Origin: Halocaridina rubra | Lineage: Eukaryota; Arthropoda; Malacostraca; Decapoda; Atyidae | Assembly: GCA_037179515.1 (NCBI GenBank) | Contig: JAXCGZ010022657.1 | Span: 203,889 to 267,888, forward strand | Direction: 5' to 3' | Length of the DNA: 64,000 nt | Shown here: positions 1 to 17,748 of the stretch, piece after piece | Layout: every line of letters starts with the position of its first letter | How positions within the stretch are numbered: position 1 is the first letter of the stretch | Position numbers and translations under genes: made by a program | The notes under the pieces: model-generated | Database searches by the model: none | Seen by the model: the letters and a program-made list of their open reading frames with translations, nothing else | What the model was told of the DNA's origin: nothing

Positions 1-176
1 TTACCCATTACGAGTTCTGGTTTGATCATGAATTTTTAAAACTTTATTAATATCACCCTTCTTAATCCCTTTAAACCATTTATAAACCTCAATCATATCC
101 CCCCTAACTCTGTGCCTCTCTAGAGAATGTAGATTAAGTTTTCTTAATCTGTCATATGGTAGAGTTAGGCATTGCA
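1..176 (-). pseudogene. CR1-type LINE reverse transcriptase, C-terminal fragment
   Basis: Read on the minus strand this gives the post-RT region of a CR1-like LINE ([19 protein letters not shown], then [14 protein letters not shown] and DQTRTRNG). The same residues end the longer CR1 copy at 3080-4634. The window edge cuts it on the 3' side of the element. At about 176 it passes abruptly into CACCT-family sequence, and the same junction recurs near 6535 and 22906, so this fragment was carried by the CACCT element rather than inserted here separately. The open frame continues into non-LINE sequence, so the apparent N-terminus is an artefact. Non-functional: no catalytic motif is present. Confidence 0.8.
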
Positions 177-999
<823 letters not shown>

Positions 1000-1901
1000 G
1001 GAGTCCTCATACAACATCAGGGTTCTGTTCCTGACAGCTGACTTAAGTTGAAAATCGTCGTAAGTCAGAACTCACTTAGATTCGAACCTATGTAAAAAAT
1101 AAATCATCTAAAACATAGTAAAAAACTTTATGTTCCCAATGAATCTTAGAAATATACTAAAACTAATCTTCATACTATTCCTAAACATTAAAATCAACAT
1201 AATACTGTGCAGGTACTGTACAGTATACATGTACTGCATAGTATAATAAAACAACACTTATAAACCTAAAGATATCTGTACTTATTAAGATAACAAAACT
1301 GTAGATTGCTTATTTTTACTGTACTCATGTGGTGTGCCTGCATAGGGAGGGAGAGACTTGCTTATCAGGAGAAAGCTGGTTATGTTAGACAGGGGCAGGC
1401 AGGTGAGTCTGGAACGGCAAGAGAACAAGCAATACATAATCTATAGAAAAAACTATACATTATAAAACATACTTATAAAAAATATTACACTATTGTCTCA
1501 TTTTTTAATTTTAAAAAATGCTTATAAACATGAAAAATATCTTTTCTTTTTAAATTTAATATAACAAACTATATATAAAAAATTAAATAAAGTCATTCAC
1601 TTGATGAATACAAATACAGAAAATCTGTACTTTATGATCACGGTGTCCCCTGTGCCAGGTAAATATGAGAACAGGTGTGTTTGCTACTGTTATATTATAA
1701 GAAGCCTTTATAATAACTCCACATATTATAACAGCTACCTTTGTATTCATGAGTATTTCGAATAAAATCGTATTTACAGCGGTGTTTGGTATTTATTCTT
1801 TTTAAATTCAAAAAATACAATCCTTAAATATTAGCTTCAAACGTCAGGTCAGGTAGACGGTCATTTGGCATAATCTTCTTAACTAGGTCTTAAACGATTG
1901 C

Positions 1902-2075
1902 CAAGAGGCATCCACGATGGGATTAGCTTCAGACCGCAGGTCAGGTGGGCGGTCATTTGGTATAATCTTAATGAGGTCTTTTATGATTGCTTTTAAGACC
2001 TCATTAAGAAGGTTATGCCAAATGACTGCCCACCTGACCTGAGGTCCGCAGCTAATCTCAGCGTGGATCCTCCTG
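1902..2075. repeat. Palindrome, arms about 79 bp, inside TigB
   Basis: Arm 1902-1980 is nearly the reverse complement of 1995-2075, with a 14-bp loop. A shorter direct copy of part of the arm (gtcaggtcaggtagacggtcatttgg) lies at 1841-1870. A small minus-strand open frame here (1883-2140) is a by-product of the palindrome. Confidence 0.85.
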
Positions 2076-2224
2076 GTAATCATAGCTAGCATCTCCCTCA
2101 ACCATATTCTTTCACCATAGCTTTGTAAATATTGAGTCATATGTACCAGAAGAGGACTGGAGTCCAGTCGTAATATATAGTACTTTTTCGCTTCTCTTTG
2201 TTTTATTTATGGGCCTTCTTTGCT

Positions 2225-2615
2225 TCATAATCATATATATAAACAAATAAATAAATAAAGCCATTAACTTGATAAATATGAATACAGCGTGCTGTTAGCT
2301 ATGTATTCGTGTGTATTTCAAATAAAATCGTATTTACAGCTGTGTTGTGTTTTTTTAAATTCAATATAAGCCTTCAATATCGCCAAATATATAAATTAAT
2401 AAGTAAATAAAGCCATTAACTTGATAAATATGAATACAGCAGTGCTGCTAGCTACGTATTCATGTGTATTTTGAATAAAATCGTATTTACCACTATGTGT
2501 TGTTTTTTTTAAATTCAATAAAATTCTTCAGTATAACCAAATATATAAACAAAAAAATAAAGCCATTAACATGATAAATATGAATACAGCAGTGCTGCTA
2601 GCTGTGTATTCCTCT
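2225..2615. repeat. Tandem ~150-bp subterminal units of TigB
   Basis: The phrase agccattaac recurs at 2259, 2411 and 2561, with matching flanks (aataaaatcgtatttac). Two reversed units lie at 14330-14640 in the coding TigB copy, so the repeat is a property of the family. Confidence 0.8.
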
Positions 2616-2764
2616 GCCACTCTCATAAACTCTTTTGGCACGTGGTTTGAATTTACCGCACCAGCCAGGTAGGTCCAAAAATTAATTTATTAATAATTTC
2701 TTAATTATTTTATGGCCTTTGTCGTAATGGCGAAACGACTTTATATGAGGACTCCCTGTATGTG

Positions 2765-3000
<236 letters not shown>

Positions 3001-3079
<79 letters not shown>
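3001..3079. repeat. (TA)n microsatellite
   Basis: Lies between a CACCT fragment and the 3' end of a CR1 LINE. Confidence 0.97.
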
Positions 3080-4856
<1,777 letters not shown>

Positions 4857-5160
4857 ACCCACCCTACCTCTGTCATATGTCTATCGAATCTACATTTGAA
4901 GGTGTCTAAGGTATTGGCATTTATTATCCTACTAGGAACACTCTACGGTATTACCAAGCCAATTTCCACCAATTTCCCTTCTGAACCTAAATTTATCAAG
5001 ATTAAATCTATTACCATTACGAGTTCTGGTTTGATCATGAATTTTTAAAACTATATTAATATCACCCTTGTTAATCCCTTTAAACCATTTATACACCTCA
5101 ATCATATCCCCCCTAACTCTGCGCCTCTCTGGAGAATGTTAAGTTTTTTAATCCGTCATA
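4857..5160 (-). pseudogene. CR1-type LINE, 3'-terminal fragment carried in a CACCT element
   Basis: Minus-strand translation gives the same CR1 C-terminal region as 3238-3550 (DQTRTRNGNRFNLDKFRFR type residues, [11 protein letters not shown]). It is interrupted at 5160 by a TigA insertion at the TA of catatgg and resumes at 6523. The uninterrupted version of the same site is at 150-176. Confidence 0.8.
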
Positions 5161-6522
5161 CAGTGATCCCTCGCTGGATCGCGTTTCTTGGTTCGCGTTT
5201 TCACTGTATACCACAGGTTTTTTTTTGGCAAATTATTATTTTACGTTTTGGGTATACGCAAAAATATTAAAATATAGAAAAAATAAAAATTTTCAGTATT
5301 TTCCTTTTTTATTGAAAAAAACAAATTTCATTATTTAATTGATAAAAAATATAAAGGGTGTTTTTTAAACAGTGCAGGGAGGGTTTATACAGTAAGTAAA
5401 CGTAAAAATAATTGTAAAATACCTATGTACCTGAGTATGTCATGTAATTACCACTTCATTCACCGTAATTTTATCTATCACTTTCATATAAATTTATGTT
5501 GCATGCTGTTATTTATAAAGTAAAGGGTGTTATTTTAAAACAGTGCAGGGAGGGTTTATATAGTACGTAAACGTAAAAATAATTGTAAAATACCTATGTA
5601 CATGAGTATGTCACGTCATCATCACCTTAGTCACAGTAAGTTTTCCTATCACTTTCATATAAATTTACGTTACATGCTGTTATTTATAAAGTAAAGGTTG
5701 TTTTCTTAACAGTGCAGGGAGGGTTTATACAGTACGTACACGTAAAAATAATTGTAAAATATCTATGTATATGAGTATGTCACGTCATCATCACCTCATT
5801 CACGGGAAGTTTTCCTATCTTTTTCGTAAAAATTTACGTTGCTTGCTGTTATTTATAAAGTAAAGGGTGTTTTTTTTACAGTGCAGGGAGGGTTTATACA
5901 GTACGTAAACATAAAAATAATTGTAAAATACCTATGTACATGAGTATGTCACGTCATCATCACCTCATTCACGGTAAGTTTTCCTATCACTTTCATATAA
6001 ATTTACGTTGCATGCTGTTATTTATAAAGTAAAGGGTGTTTTTTTAACAGTGCAGGGAGGGTTTATACAGTACGTAAACGTAAAAATAATTGTAAAATAC
6101 CTATGTATATGAGTATGTCACTTCATCATCACCTCATTCACGGTAAGTTTTCCTATCACTTTCATAAAAATTTACGTTGCTTGCTGTTATTTATAAAGTA
6201 AAGGGTGTTTTTTTAACAGTGCAGGGAGGGTTTATACAGTACGTAAACGTAAAAATAATTGTAAAATACCTATGTACATGAGTATGTCATGTAATTACCA
6301 CTTCATTCACCGTAAATTTATCTATCACTTTCATATAAATTTATGTTGCATGCTGTTACTTATGAAGTAAAGGGTGGTTTGTAAACAGTACAGGTAGGGT
6401 TTATAAAGTGTAAACGTAAAAATAAATTACAATATGTACATATAGGCTGATCCTACTTTACGATTTTCCTGTCTCGCGCCGGGTCCCGGAACTGAACCAT
6501 CACGATAATGGAAGGAACACTG
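5161..6522 (+). mobile_element. TigA non-autonomous element inserted in the CR1/CACCT composite
   Basis: Starts CAGTGATCCCTCGCTGG at 5161 and ends in the complement of CAGTGTTCCTTCCATTATCG at 6522, with TA on both sides. The flanks join to give the sequence found uninterrupted at 150-176 (gtcata|tggtag), so the insertion and its TA duplication are directly supported. There is no transposase; the interior is an array of ~169-bp units. Confidence 0.9.
5340..6440. repeat. ~169-bp tandem array inside TigA
   Basis: The phrase aaagggtg recurs at about 5353, 5522, 5691, 5861, 6031, 6200 and 6370. Most units carry GTAAGTTTTCC and, about 70 bp later, a T-run followed by AACAG. Neither 169 nor 170 is divisible by three, so it is not a coding repeat. 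Confidence 0.92.
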
Positions 6523-7921
<1,399 letters not shown>

Positions 7922-8071
7922 CTTGAATTATCTGTGGTTTATTTAATTTCCCCTCAGAACATTTCTCTGCAACATTGTGAAGGTTTTCTACATTACGGCC
8001 GACAAGTGACAACAATGCTCCATGTTGTGAAAACAGAAATGCGGTGGCTGCACCAATCCCAGATGATGCTC
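7922..8071 (-). CDS. Internal exon of a short-chain dehydrogenase/reductase gene
   Basis: A 150-bp exon on the minus strand encodes ASSGIGAATAFLFSQHGALL, then SLVGRNVENLHNVAEKCSEG and KLNKPQIIQ. With the Gly codon split by the upstream intron this is the TGxxxGIG dinucleotide-binding motif, followed by beta-2 and the GRN segment that contacts the cofactor in SDR enzymes. A splice acceptor (tttatag, ending at 8072) and donor (caag|gtacag, intron starting at 7921) bound it. Both introns are phase 1, so the exon is symmetric. It would be the first catalytic-domain exon of an NAD(P)H-dependent oxidoreductase; the Tyr-x3-Lys active site would lie in later exons, not seen here. The substrate cannot be judged. 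It is the only host coding exon I can support in the window, and the element-filled DNA on both sides would be intron. Confidence 0.82.
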
Positions 8072-8139
8072 CTATAAAGAATGAAAGAAGTAAAGTTGCA
8101 ATGTGAGCAACAAGAAATATTATTTTTAGAAACATAGTA

Positions 8140-8141
<2 letters not shown>

Positions 8142-8215
<74 letters not shown>
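8142..8215. repeat. (TA)n microsatellite
   Basis: Begins about 70 bp upstream of the SDR exon acceptor; a TigA end (CAGTGATCC) starts at 8216. Confidence 0.97.
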
Positions 8216-8218
<3 letters not shown>

Positions 8219-9120
8219 TGATCCTTCGCTCTATCGCGTTTCTTGCCTCGCGAATTCACTGTACCACGATTTTTTTGGGCAATTTTTTTGGGGGGGGTAT
8301 ATGCAAAAATATTAAAATATTAAAAAAATCTAAATTTTCAGTATTTTCATTTTTTTATTGAAAAAAAAATTAAATATTTAATTAATAAAAAAAAATTATT
8401 TCCCAGCCTACGAATAATAAAACAGTAAGAAATAGTAAAAAAAAAAAAACAAATTTGAACATGTAACTCTGCACCATAGAAAATACGATACCGGTATCAG
8501 CGTTTCGGAAAACGTAAAGGGTCACACCTACGTGAGCTAGCATATATTAAAATTTCCAGTAGTTTCATGATTTTATTGATAAAAAAAACTTATTTTTTAG
8601 CCTAAGAATAATAAAACAGTAAAAAAAAGTAAAAAACATAAATACTAACAGTATTGCACCATGTAAAATACGATACCGGTATCAGCGTTTCGGAAAACGA
8701 AAAGGGTGGAACCTACGTGAGATAGTACATATTGAAATTTTCATTATTTTATTACTAAAACAAGTACTTCCTAGCCTAAGAGTAATAAAACAGTAAAAAA
8801 TAGTAAAAAACATAAATTTAGATATACAGTGTTGCATCACTTATCGCGGTAGTTCGGTTCCGGGACCCGGCGCGAACCCGGGAAACCATGGTGTAGAGAT
8901 CAGCTTATATGTACATAGATATTTTAATGTATTTTTACGTTTACACTGTATAAGCCCTCCCTGTACTGTTAAAAAAACACCCTTTACATTATAAATAACA
9001 GCAAGCAACGTAATTTTTTTATGAAAGTGATAGGAAAACTTACCATGAATGAGGTGATGATGACTTGACATACATAGGTACAGTATTTTACAATAATATT
9101 TACGTTTACGTAAAATAGCA

Positions 9121-9255
9121 GCCGACATCCACAAACTTTTTTCCTTCTTTCAACATATCTAAGAGTTTCACTTTATCTACAATGGTTAACATTTTCCTTT
9201 GCCGCTTAGGCTCACTACAAGAAGCCTTAGAAGATGAAGGATGCTTGGGAGGCAT
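9121..9255 (-). pseudogene. TigA transposase, N-terminal DNA-binding fragment
   Basis: From the ATG at 9255 it encodes MPPKHPSSSKASCSEPKRQR and KMLTIVDKVKLLDMLKEGKK, the start of the helix-turn-helix (psq/CENP-B N type) domain of pogo/Tigger transposases. It ends where the element is deleted. No catalytic domain. Confidence 0.85.
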
Positions 9256-9849
9256 TGCAAAGATTAAAATATGCGAGTAAAAAAATCACAAGCAAAACAT
9301 ATTAATAATAATAAGCACAACATGAAAGGCGCACACGAGTGAGGCGAGACAATGGGAGATGGTGGAACCCTTTGTCCGAAACGCTGATACCGGTATCGTA
9401 TTTTACGTTGCAATACTGTTAGTATTTATGTTTTTTACTATTTTTTACTGTTATATTATTCTTAGGCTAAGAAATACGTTTTTTTATCAATAAAATCATG
9501 AAACTACTGGAAATATAAATATATATGCTAGCTCACGTAGCTTCGACCCCAATACATTGTACGCTATCGAACACAAGCAAAACGTGAGTTAGACTGAAGG
9601 AGTCTTTGTCCAAAACTCTGATAGTGGTATCGTATTTTACATGTTGCAATACTGTTAGTATTTATGTTTTTTACTGTTTTATTATTCTTAGACTAATAAA
9701 TACGTTTTTTTATCAATAAAATCATGAAACTACTGGAAATATAAATATATATGCTAGCTCACATAGCTGCGACCCCAATACATTGTACGCTATCGAACAC
9801 TATTTCATATGATGCAATACTGTGAGTTATACTGTACGTACATATATCA

Positions 9850-10020
9850 TTCAGTTATTAGCATAATGTATATTAATTTAAAATTCATCTACTTATTTGA
9901 TGATTGTACAAAATCTATTGTATTGATTCACTGTAATTTGGACCAAATATTCCTTTTGTAAAGATTATACTGTACTTTTCAAAAGAGGTGGTCAATAAAC
10001 GTATCTATCTATCTATCTAC
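9850..10020 (+). mobile_element. Retroelement 3' tail with AATAAA and (CTAT)n, inside TigA
   Basis: A ~170-bp block absent from other TigA copies ends caataaacgtatctatctat, a polyadenylation-like signal followed by a tetranucleotide tail, as at LINE or SINE 3' ends. The same block is at 35218-35395 at the equivalent place in another TigA. The parent family is not identified. Confidence 0.6.
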
Positions 10021-10727
10021 ATTTATGTTTTTTACTATTTTTTACTGTCTTATTATTCGTAGGCTGGGAAATAATTTTTTTTTATCGATTAGATAATGAA
10101 ATATGTTTTTTTTTTCAATTAAAAAAAATGAAAATACTGAATTTTTTTTTTTTAATATTTTAATATTTTTGCATATACCAATGAAATAAAATAATAATTT
10201 ATCCAAAAAAAAAAACCGCGATAGAGTGAGAAAGCGAACCAGGAAGCGCGAATAGCTGAGGTAACACTGTATAACAGTATTGCATCATGTGAAATACTGT
10301 CCGATAACGTACAATGTACTGGGGTCGCACCTACGTGAGCTAGCATATATATTAAAATTTCCAGTAGTTTCATGATTTTATTGATAAAAAAAAACGTATT
10401 TCTTAGCCTAAGAATAATAAAACAGTAAAAAATAGTAAAAAACATAAATACTAACAGTATTGCACCATGTAAAATACGATACCGGTATCAGCGTTTCGGA
10501 CAAAGGCTTGCACCTACGTGAGATAGTTCATGGAATGCTATTGGCTGAAAGAGTGAGAGATCTGTATCATGGGGTCTGATTGGCTTTTTCATTGAAGTTT
10601 GGTTCTCCCACCATCTTCCATTGTCTCGCCTCACTCGTTCAGTCTAACTCACGTGTGCGCCGTTCACGTTGTGCTTATTAATACGTTGTGCTTGTGATTT
10701 ATTTTCTTCACTTTTTAAACCTCTGCA

Positions 10728-10958
10728 ATGCCTCCAAAGCATCCTTCATCTTCTAAGGCTTCCGGTAGTGAGCCTAAGCGGCAAGGGAAGATGTTAACCA
10801 TAACAGATAAGGTGAAACTCTTAGATATGTCGGCCGCTATTTTGGCCTCAATGAATAACAGCCGCAAAGCTGTTATTAGCTGCGGAATAATTTCCTCTGG
10901 CATCTACAAACTCATTACCACCTCATTCACGGTAAGTTTACCTATCACGTACATATAA
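10728..10958 (+). pseudogene. TigA transposase deletion derivative, 76 codons
   Basis: Encodes MPPKHPSSSKASGSEPKRQG and KMLTITDKVKLLDM, then jumps to NNSRKAVISCGIISS, which corresponds to the far 3' part of the long TigA copy (complement of 36230-36290). The middle of the protein (rest of HTH, CENP-B DNA-binding and DDD catalytic domains) is deleted. It then reads into the 169-bp repeat and stops. Not a working transposase. Confidence 0.75.
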
Positions 10959-11274
10959 ATTTACGTTGCATGCTGTTATTTATAAAGTAAAGGGTGGTTT
11001 TTTAACAGTGCAGGGAGGGTTTATACAATAAACGTAAAAATAATTGTAAAATACCTATGTACATGAGGATGTCATATAAATTTATGCTTACATGCTGTTA
11101 TTTATGAAGTAAAGGGTGGTTTGTTAACAGTACAGGGAGGGTTTATACAGTTTATACAGTGTAAACGTAAAAATAAATAAAAATATCTATGTACATATAG
11201 GGTGATCCTACTTCGCGAAATTCCTGTCTTGCGCTGGGTCCCGGAACCAAACCTTCACGATAATCGAAGGAACA

Positions 11275-13450
<2,176 letters not shown>

Positions 13451-13527
<77 letters not shown>
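13451..13527. repeat. (TA)n microsatellite
   Basis: RTE 3' remnant on the left, CACCT variant end (CTCACCTCTTGG) on the right. Confidence 0.97.
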
Positions 13528-13528
<1 letters not shown>

Positions 13529-14194
13529 TCACCTCTTGGAACAACACGAGCATAGGTTCTCAAAGGGTACGGGTAATATAAATTATGTGTAATGTAAATA
13601 TTCAATTTCCATAAGGAATAATGGTAATAGGCATAGATACGTTCCACAACCGTACATAAACACACTATGCCAAAGATATAAGATAAGTGAAACATATTTT
13701 ATAAGTACATAACAAAGCTGAAAGACCCGTAGTCATTTATATTATTACACAAATACTGTACAGTATAAAAGATATACAGATTTACAAATAAATACTGTAC
13801 AGCAAAAAGAAATTAACGCACCCTTATGCTGTGGGCAACAGGCATACTGGGACATGCGTGATGGTGGTGAGCATGTGACTCAAGCGGTAGGAGAAGATGA
13901 GGGAGAACGAATCCCTATCTGCAAATGTAAACAAAGATGACATAAGCGATAGATGAGGAGGAAGTGGGAGATCCAACCCCTAGCTACTCACTCTATATAC
14001 CATAGGAAACAGGCATACTGGGACGAGCGGGGTGGCAGTGAGGAGGTGACCTAAGTAGCAGGAGAAGAGGAGGAGGAAGGGGGAGAGCTAACCCCTGGTT
14101 GTTGTTGGGGTTAATACTAGGTGAAGAGTGACTGAAGCACATGGCAGCATGGTGGGAAACTGCTTCAGAGGCAGTCGCTTAGTTACTGTATATA
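13528..14194 (+). mobile_element. CACCT-family variant copy
   Basis: Starts ctcacctcttggaacaac and shares catagatacgttccacaacc with other CACCT copies. It ends in a block (gaaactgcttcagaggcagtc) shared with 40700-40780. No coding capacity seen. It runs directly into TigB with only TATA between. Confidence 0.65.
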
Positions 14195-14776
14195 GTAGCT
14201 CCTCATATAATATCGTTTTGAGTTACGTCAGAGGCCAATAAATAATTAATAAATTAATAATAAAGTAATTTTTCAACCTACCTGGCTGGTGCGGTAAATT
14301 AAAACCGCGCACGCTGAACAGTTTGTGAGTGCCGCAGATGAATACACAGCTAGCAGCACTGCTTTATTCATATTTATCAAGTTAATGGCTTTATTCATTT
14401 ATTTGTTTATATGTTTGATTATATTGATGGATTATACTGAATTTCAAAAAAAAAAACACATAGCTATACAGTATATGTGATTTTCTTCGAAATAGACACG
14501 AATACACAACTAGCAACACAGCTGTATTTGTATTTATCATGTTAATGGCTTTATTTATTTATTTATTTGTTTATATATTTGGTTATACTGAAGGATTATA
14601 TTGAATTAAAATAAACATACACAGCCATAAATACGATTTTACTCAAAATAGTTTGTTGAGCGTCGTATAAGAATACGGTGTCACGCGGTATTAGAAAAGG
14701 AAGAAGAACCACCGCCACATTGTGACAAGTGTTTTTGTTTGCTCTCTCATTGTGTTCGCTCATTACTGACATTACT

Positions 14777-16457
14777 ATGCCTCCCAAGCGAGTTAGTGAT
14801 AGTTCTGATGGCAGTGCTACAAAGATACAAAAAGCCATCACCATGGAAATTAAAACTGAAGTGGTAAACCGTGCTGAAAAGGGAGAATCTTCTACGAACA
14901 TTGGCCGTAATCTCAGATTAGCCTGTACAACCGTGGCTACAATCATCAAAGACAGAGATCGCATCCTTGACCATGTGAAAGGTTCGACTCCCATGATGTC
15001 CACTGTGACCACGAGGCAGCGTAGTCGCCTTATTGTCGAGATGGAGAGATTGCTAATGCTTTGGCTTGAAGATCAAAATCGACAGTGTTTTCCAATAAGC
15101 CTTATGTTCATACCGGAAAAAGCTGAAATATCATTCGAAGACTTGAAAAGAGAAAAGGGGGAAGGCAGTGCAGGTGAGGAGTTTGTTGCTAGTAGAGGGT
15201 GGTTTAATCGTTTTAAGGTTCGAGTTAATATGCATAATATAAGAGTGCAAGGGGAAGCTGCTAGTGGTTATGAGGAAGCAGCAAAAATGTTTCCTATTGC
15301 TTTAGCTGAGATAATAAGGGAGAGGGGGTTACCGTGCCAAACAGGTATTCAACGTGGATGAGACTGGCTTATTCTGGAAGCGTATGCCTAGTCATATGTA
15401 CATCGCCAAGGAGGAAAAGACAGCACCATGCCATAAAGTCAGCAAGGAGAGACTGATATTGCTTTTGGGGGCTAATGCTGCTGGAGACTGGAAGCTGAAG
15501 TCCTCATAGGTTTATTTGGCGGAATACCTAAGGCCACTGAAGGGCATTTGGAAAGGTCAACTGCCAGTCATCTGGAAGTCAAACAAGAATGCTTGGATAA
15601 CCCTTCAAATATTTGAGGACTGGTTCAGCAACGATTTTCTCCCAGATGCAGAGAGGTACTGTACATCTAAGGGTCTGCCCTTTAAGATGTTGCTAATCCT
15701 GGACAATGCCCTTGGTCACCCTGCCCATTTGGATGACTTTCATCCTAATATAAAGGTTAACCTTCCACCTAATACCATTTCCCTATTACAGCCAATGGAT
15801 CAGGGGGTCATTGCCTCTTTCAGAGCCTACTACCTCCGAAGAACACTTGCTATGGCTCTCGGGGCAAATGAGAAGGATAAGAACTTGACTCTCAAGGAAT
15901 TCTAGAAATTGTACAATATTCTTCATGCTGTGAAGAATATTGATGATGCTTGGGAAGAAGTGATGGAAACGAACTTATATGGGGTATGGAAAGAAGCATG
16001 TCCCTAATTAGTGAATAACTTCCGAGGCTTTGAGGAGACAGTTGAGGCTGTAACCGAGAATGTAGATGTTATAATTTAGGAGCTCAAATTAGAGGTGGAG
16101 GATGATGATGTAAAAGAGCTCCTGGAATCTCATGACGAGGACTTAACTACTGAGGACCTCATTCAGCTGGAAGAGCAGATGTTTAAAGAGGAGGAAGAAC
16201 TACCAAGCCAAGAGCCATTCACAACCAAGGAATTGGAAGAATCATTTGCCCTGTAAGAGGAATTGTTGGCAAAGCTAGAGGCTCAGGACCCCAATGTTGC
16301 CAAGTACAATAACGTCGAGAGAGGGAACAAGGATGCCTTGCGGTGTTACAAGGAAATATATGAGGAGAAGAAGAGGGCATCCTTCCAGACTCACCTTGAC
16401 CAATTCTTTGTGAAGGTAGAGCCCCCACCAACAGATCCTGTGCCTCTACCTCAATAG
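14777..16457 (+). pseudogene. TigB Tigger-type transposase, frameshifted and with stops
   Basis: Begins MPPKRVSDSSDGSATKIQKA, then an N-terminal helix-turn-helix (EIKTEVVNRAEKGESSTNIG) and a CENP-B-type DNA-binding region ending in the Tigger signature ASRGWFNRFK, then VQGEAASG. A frameshift near 15335 leads into the DDD core: [14 protein letters not shown] (first Asp), LLILDNALGHP (second Asp) and LQPMDQGVIASFRAYYLRR (third Asp); all three are intact. In-frame stops occur at about 15507, 15903, 16005, 16078 and 16254. The acidic tail (ELKLEVEDDDVKELLESHDE) and a C-terminal YKEIYEEKKRASFQ region remain, as in animal Tigger proteins. It would have cut and pasted DNA at TA sites in the nucleus; now dead. 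Confidence 0.9.
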
Positions 16458-16870
16458 ACTAACCTGCCCCAGTACCTCCATTATATTCTTTTGCCTCTCC
16501 AGACTCACCTGCCCCAGTCTCCTCAGCACCTGCTTCTCCAGCTTCCACCTCCCAATAAGCCAGTCTCTCCCTCCCTTGAAATGCCCCTTTCAGTGTGCAA
16601 GCCAACCACACCAGTAAAGGTAAGTTGTAATGAACTGTACTGTAGTGTAATTTTACTATTGATACATTTTAAAAGTAAGCAATGCTATTAACTTTAGTTT
16701 TAGTGTTTTTTTTATCAAAGATTGAGAACACATATTACTTTACAATGTTCTAAATGATTTATTTTTAATATAGGCTGGGGGACCTAAGTTCGAACTTAGA
16801 TGTGTTCGAACTTACGTCAAAATCCGACTTAAGTCAGCTGTCAGGAATGGAACCCTGACATTAAACGACA
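16458..16870 (+). other. TigB 3' non-coding region
   Basis: Begins with a Pro/Ser-rich coding remnant broken by stops. A splice-donor-like site (ccagtaaag|gtaagttg) lies near 16620. The last 90 bp match 1005-1095 reversed, fixing the element's 3' end. Nothing else supported. Confidence 0.6.
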
Positions 16871-16876
16871 ATCCAC

Positions 16877-16879
<3 letters not shown>

Positions 16880-16969
<90 letters not shown>
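16880..16969. repeat. (TA)n microsatellite
   Basis: TigB 3' end on the left, TigC end on the right. Confidence 0.97.
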
Positions 16970-16973
<4 letters not shown>

Positions 16974-17127
16974 GTATTCCTCGGCTAAGGTCGTTTCGAG
17001 TTAAGTCGTTCTCGATTATACGTCGGTTTTCAAAAAAAATATATGGAAAAATAAAAAAATAAAATAAACAGTTTACGTCATTATAATCAACTTTACGTCT
17101 GTCCTCTACAAATATTGGAATCATAAT

Positions 17128-17640
17128 ATCACTAGAAAACCATTAAAAGCACATGAAATCATGTCACTGTACAATAAATAAAAACAAAAGCACATAAAAT
17201 CATGTTATTGTACAATAAATAAGAATAAAAGCTTATAAAATCTGATTAAAATATGTACAGTAGTTCCAATATCTACCGTAAGGCGTCGTCACTCGTCATA
17301 ATAATAATAGTAATAATAATAATAATAATAATAATGATAGTAATAATAATAATAAGAATAAGAATGCGAATAAGAATAAGAATGCAGCAGGCATTTGCAT
17401 TTATCGAAAAGGACTTTCTTTGTTCGAGGATATGGATCCCAATGCTATAAATAAAAACAAAAGCACATAAAATCATGTTATTGTACAATAAATAAGAATA
17501 AAAGCATATAAATATCTTATTAAAATACGTACAGTAGTTCCAATATCTACCGTTAGGCGTCGTCACTCGTCATAATAATAATAGTAATAATAATAATACT
17601 GTAATAATAATAATAATAATTATAATAATCGGATATTATG
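17128..17640. repeat. ~270-bp direct repeat with (AAT)n inside TigC
   Basis: The block aaaagcacataaaatcatgt ... ggcgtcgtcactcgtcataa occurs at 17180-17305 and again at 17455-17580, each followed by (AAT)n/(TAA)n. A partial third copy precedes at 17135. Confidence 0.8.
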
Positions 17641-17748
17641 AAGAAAATTGAAAAAAAGCATTAAGAACAAACAGCAAAGTTATTTTTAATATAATATTGT
17701 CAGGGAAATAGCGTGTTAGGGTGCATCAGCTGATACGGAAGTAGCAAA
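17640..17748 (-). mobile_element. CACCT monomer, interrupted by a hAT element
   Basis: Reversed ~180-bp CACCT monomer sequence up to the gtagcaaa target site; it continues at 18308 on the far side of the hAT insertion. Confidence 0.7.

Larger units (their letters stand above)
8827..10269 (-). mobile_element. TigA element (inner copy, nested)
   Basis: Starts CAGTGTTGCATCACTTATCG, ends as the complement of CAGTGTTACCTCAGC, with TA on both sides. In reverse orientation relative to its host. It resembles the 34155-35640 copy closely, including an embedded retroelement tail ending in (CTAT)n at 10003-10019, so the two descend from one deleted parent. Confidence 0.88.
14195..16878 (+). mobile_element. 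TigB Tigger/pogo-type transposon carrying a transposase pseudogene
   Basis: The 5' end (agctcctcatataatatcg) follows TATA. The 3' end is the complement of CAGTGGATTGTCG at 16878, before CA and (TA)n. A deleted copy of the same family is at 997-2758. The two subterminal ~150-bp units at 14330-14640 match that copy. Confidence 0.85.

Noticed and set aside
1883..2140. 85-codon minus-strand frame
   Set aside because: It spans the TigB palindrome; the protein has no recognisable motif and arises from the repeat.
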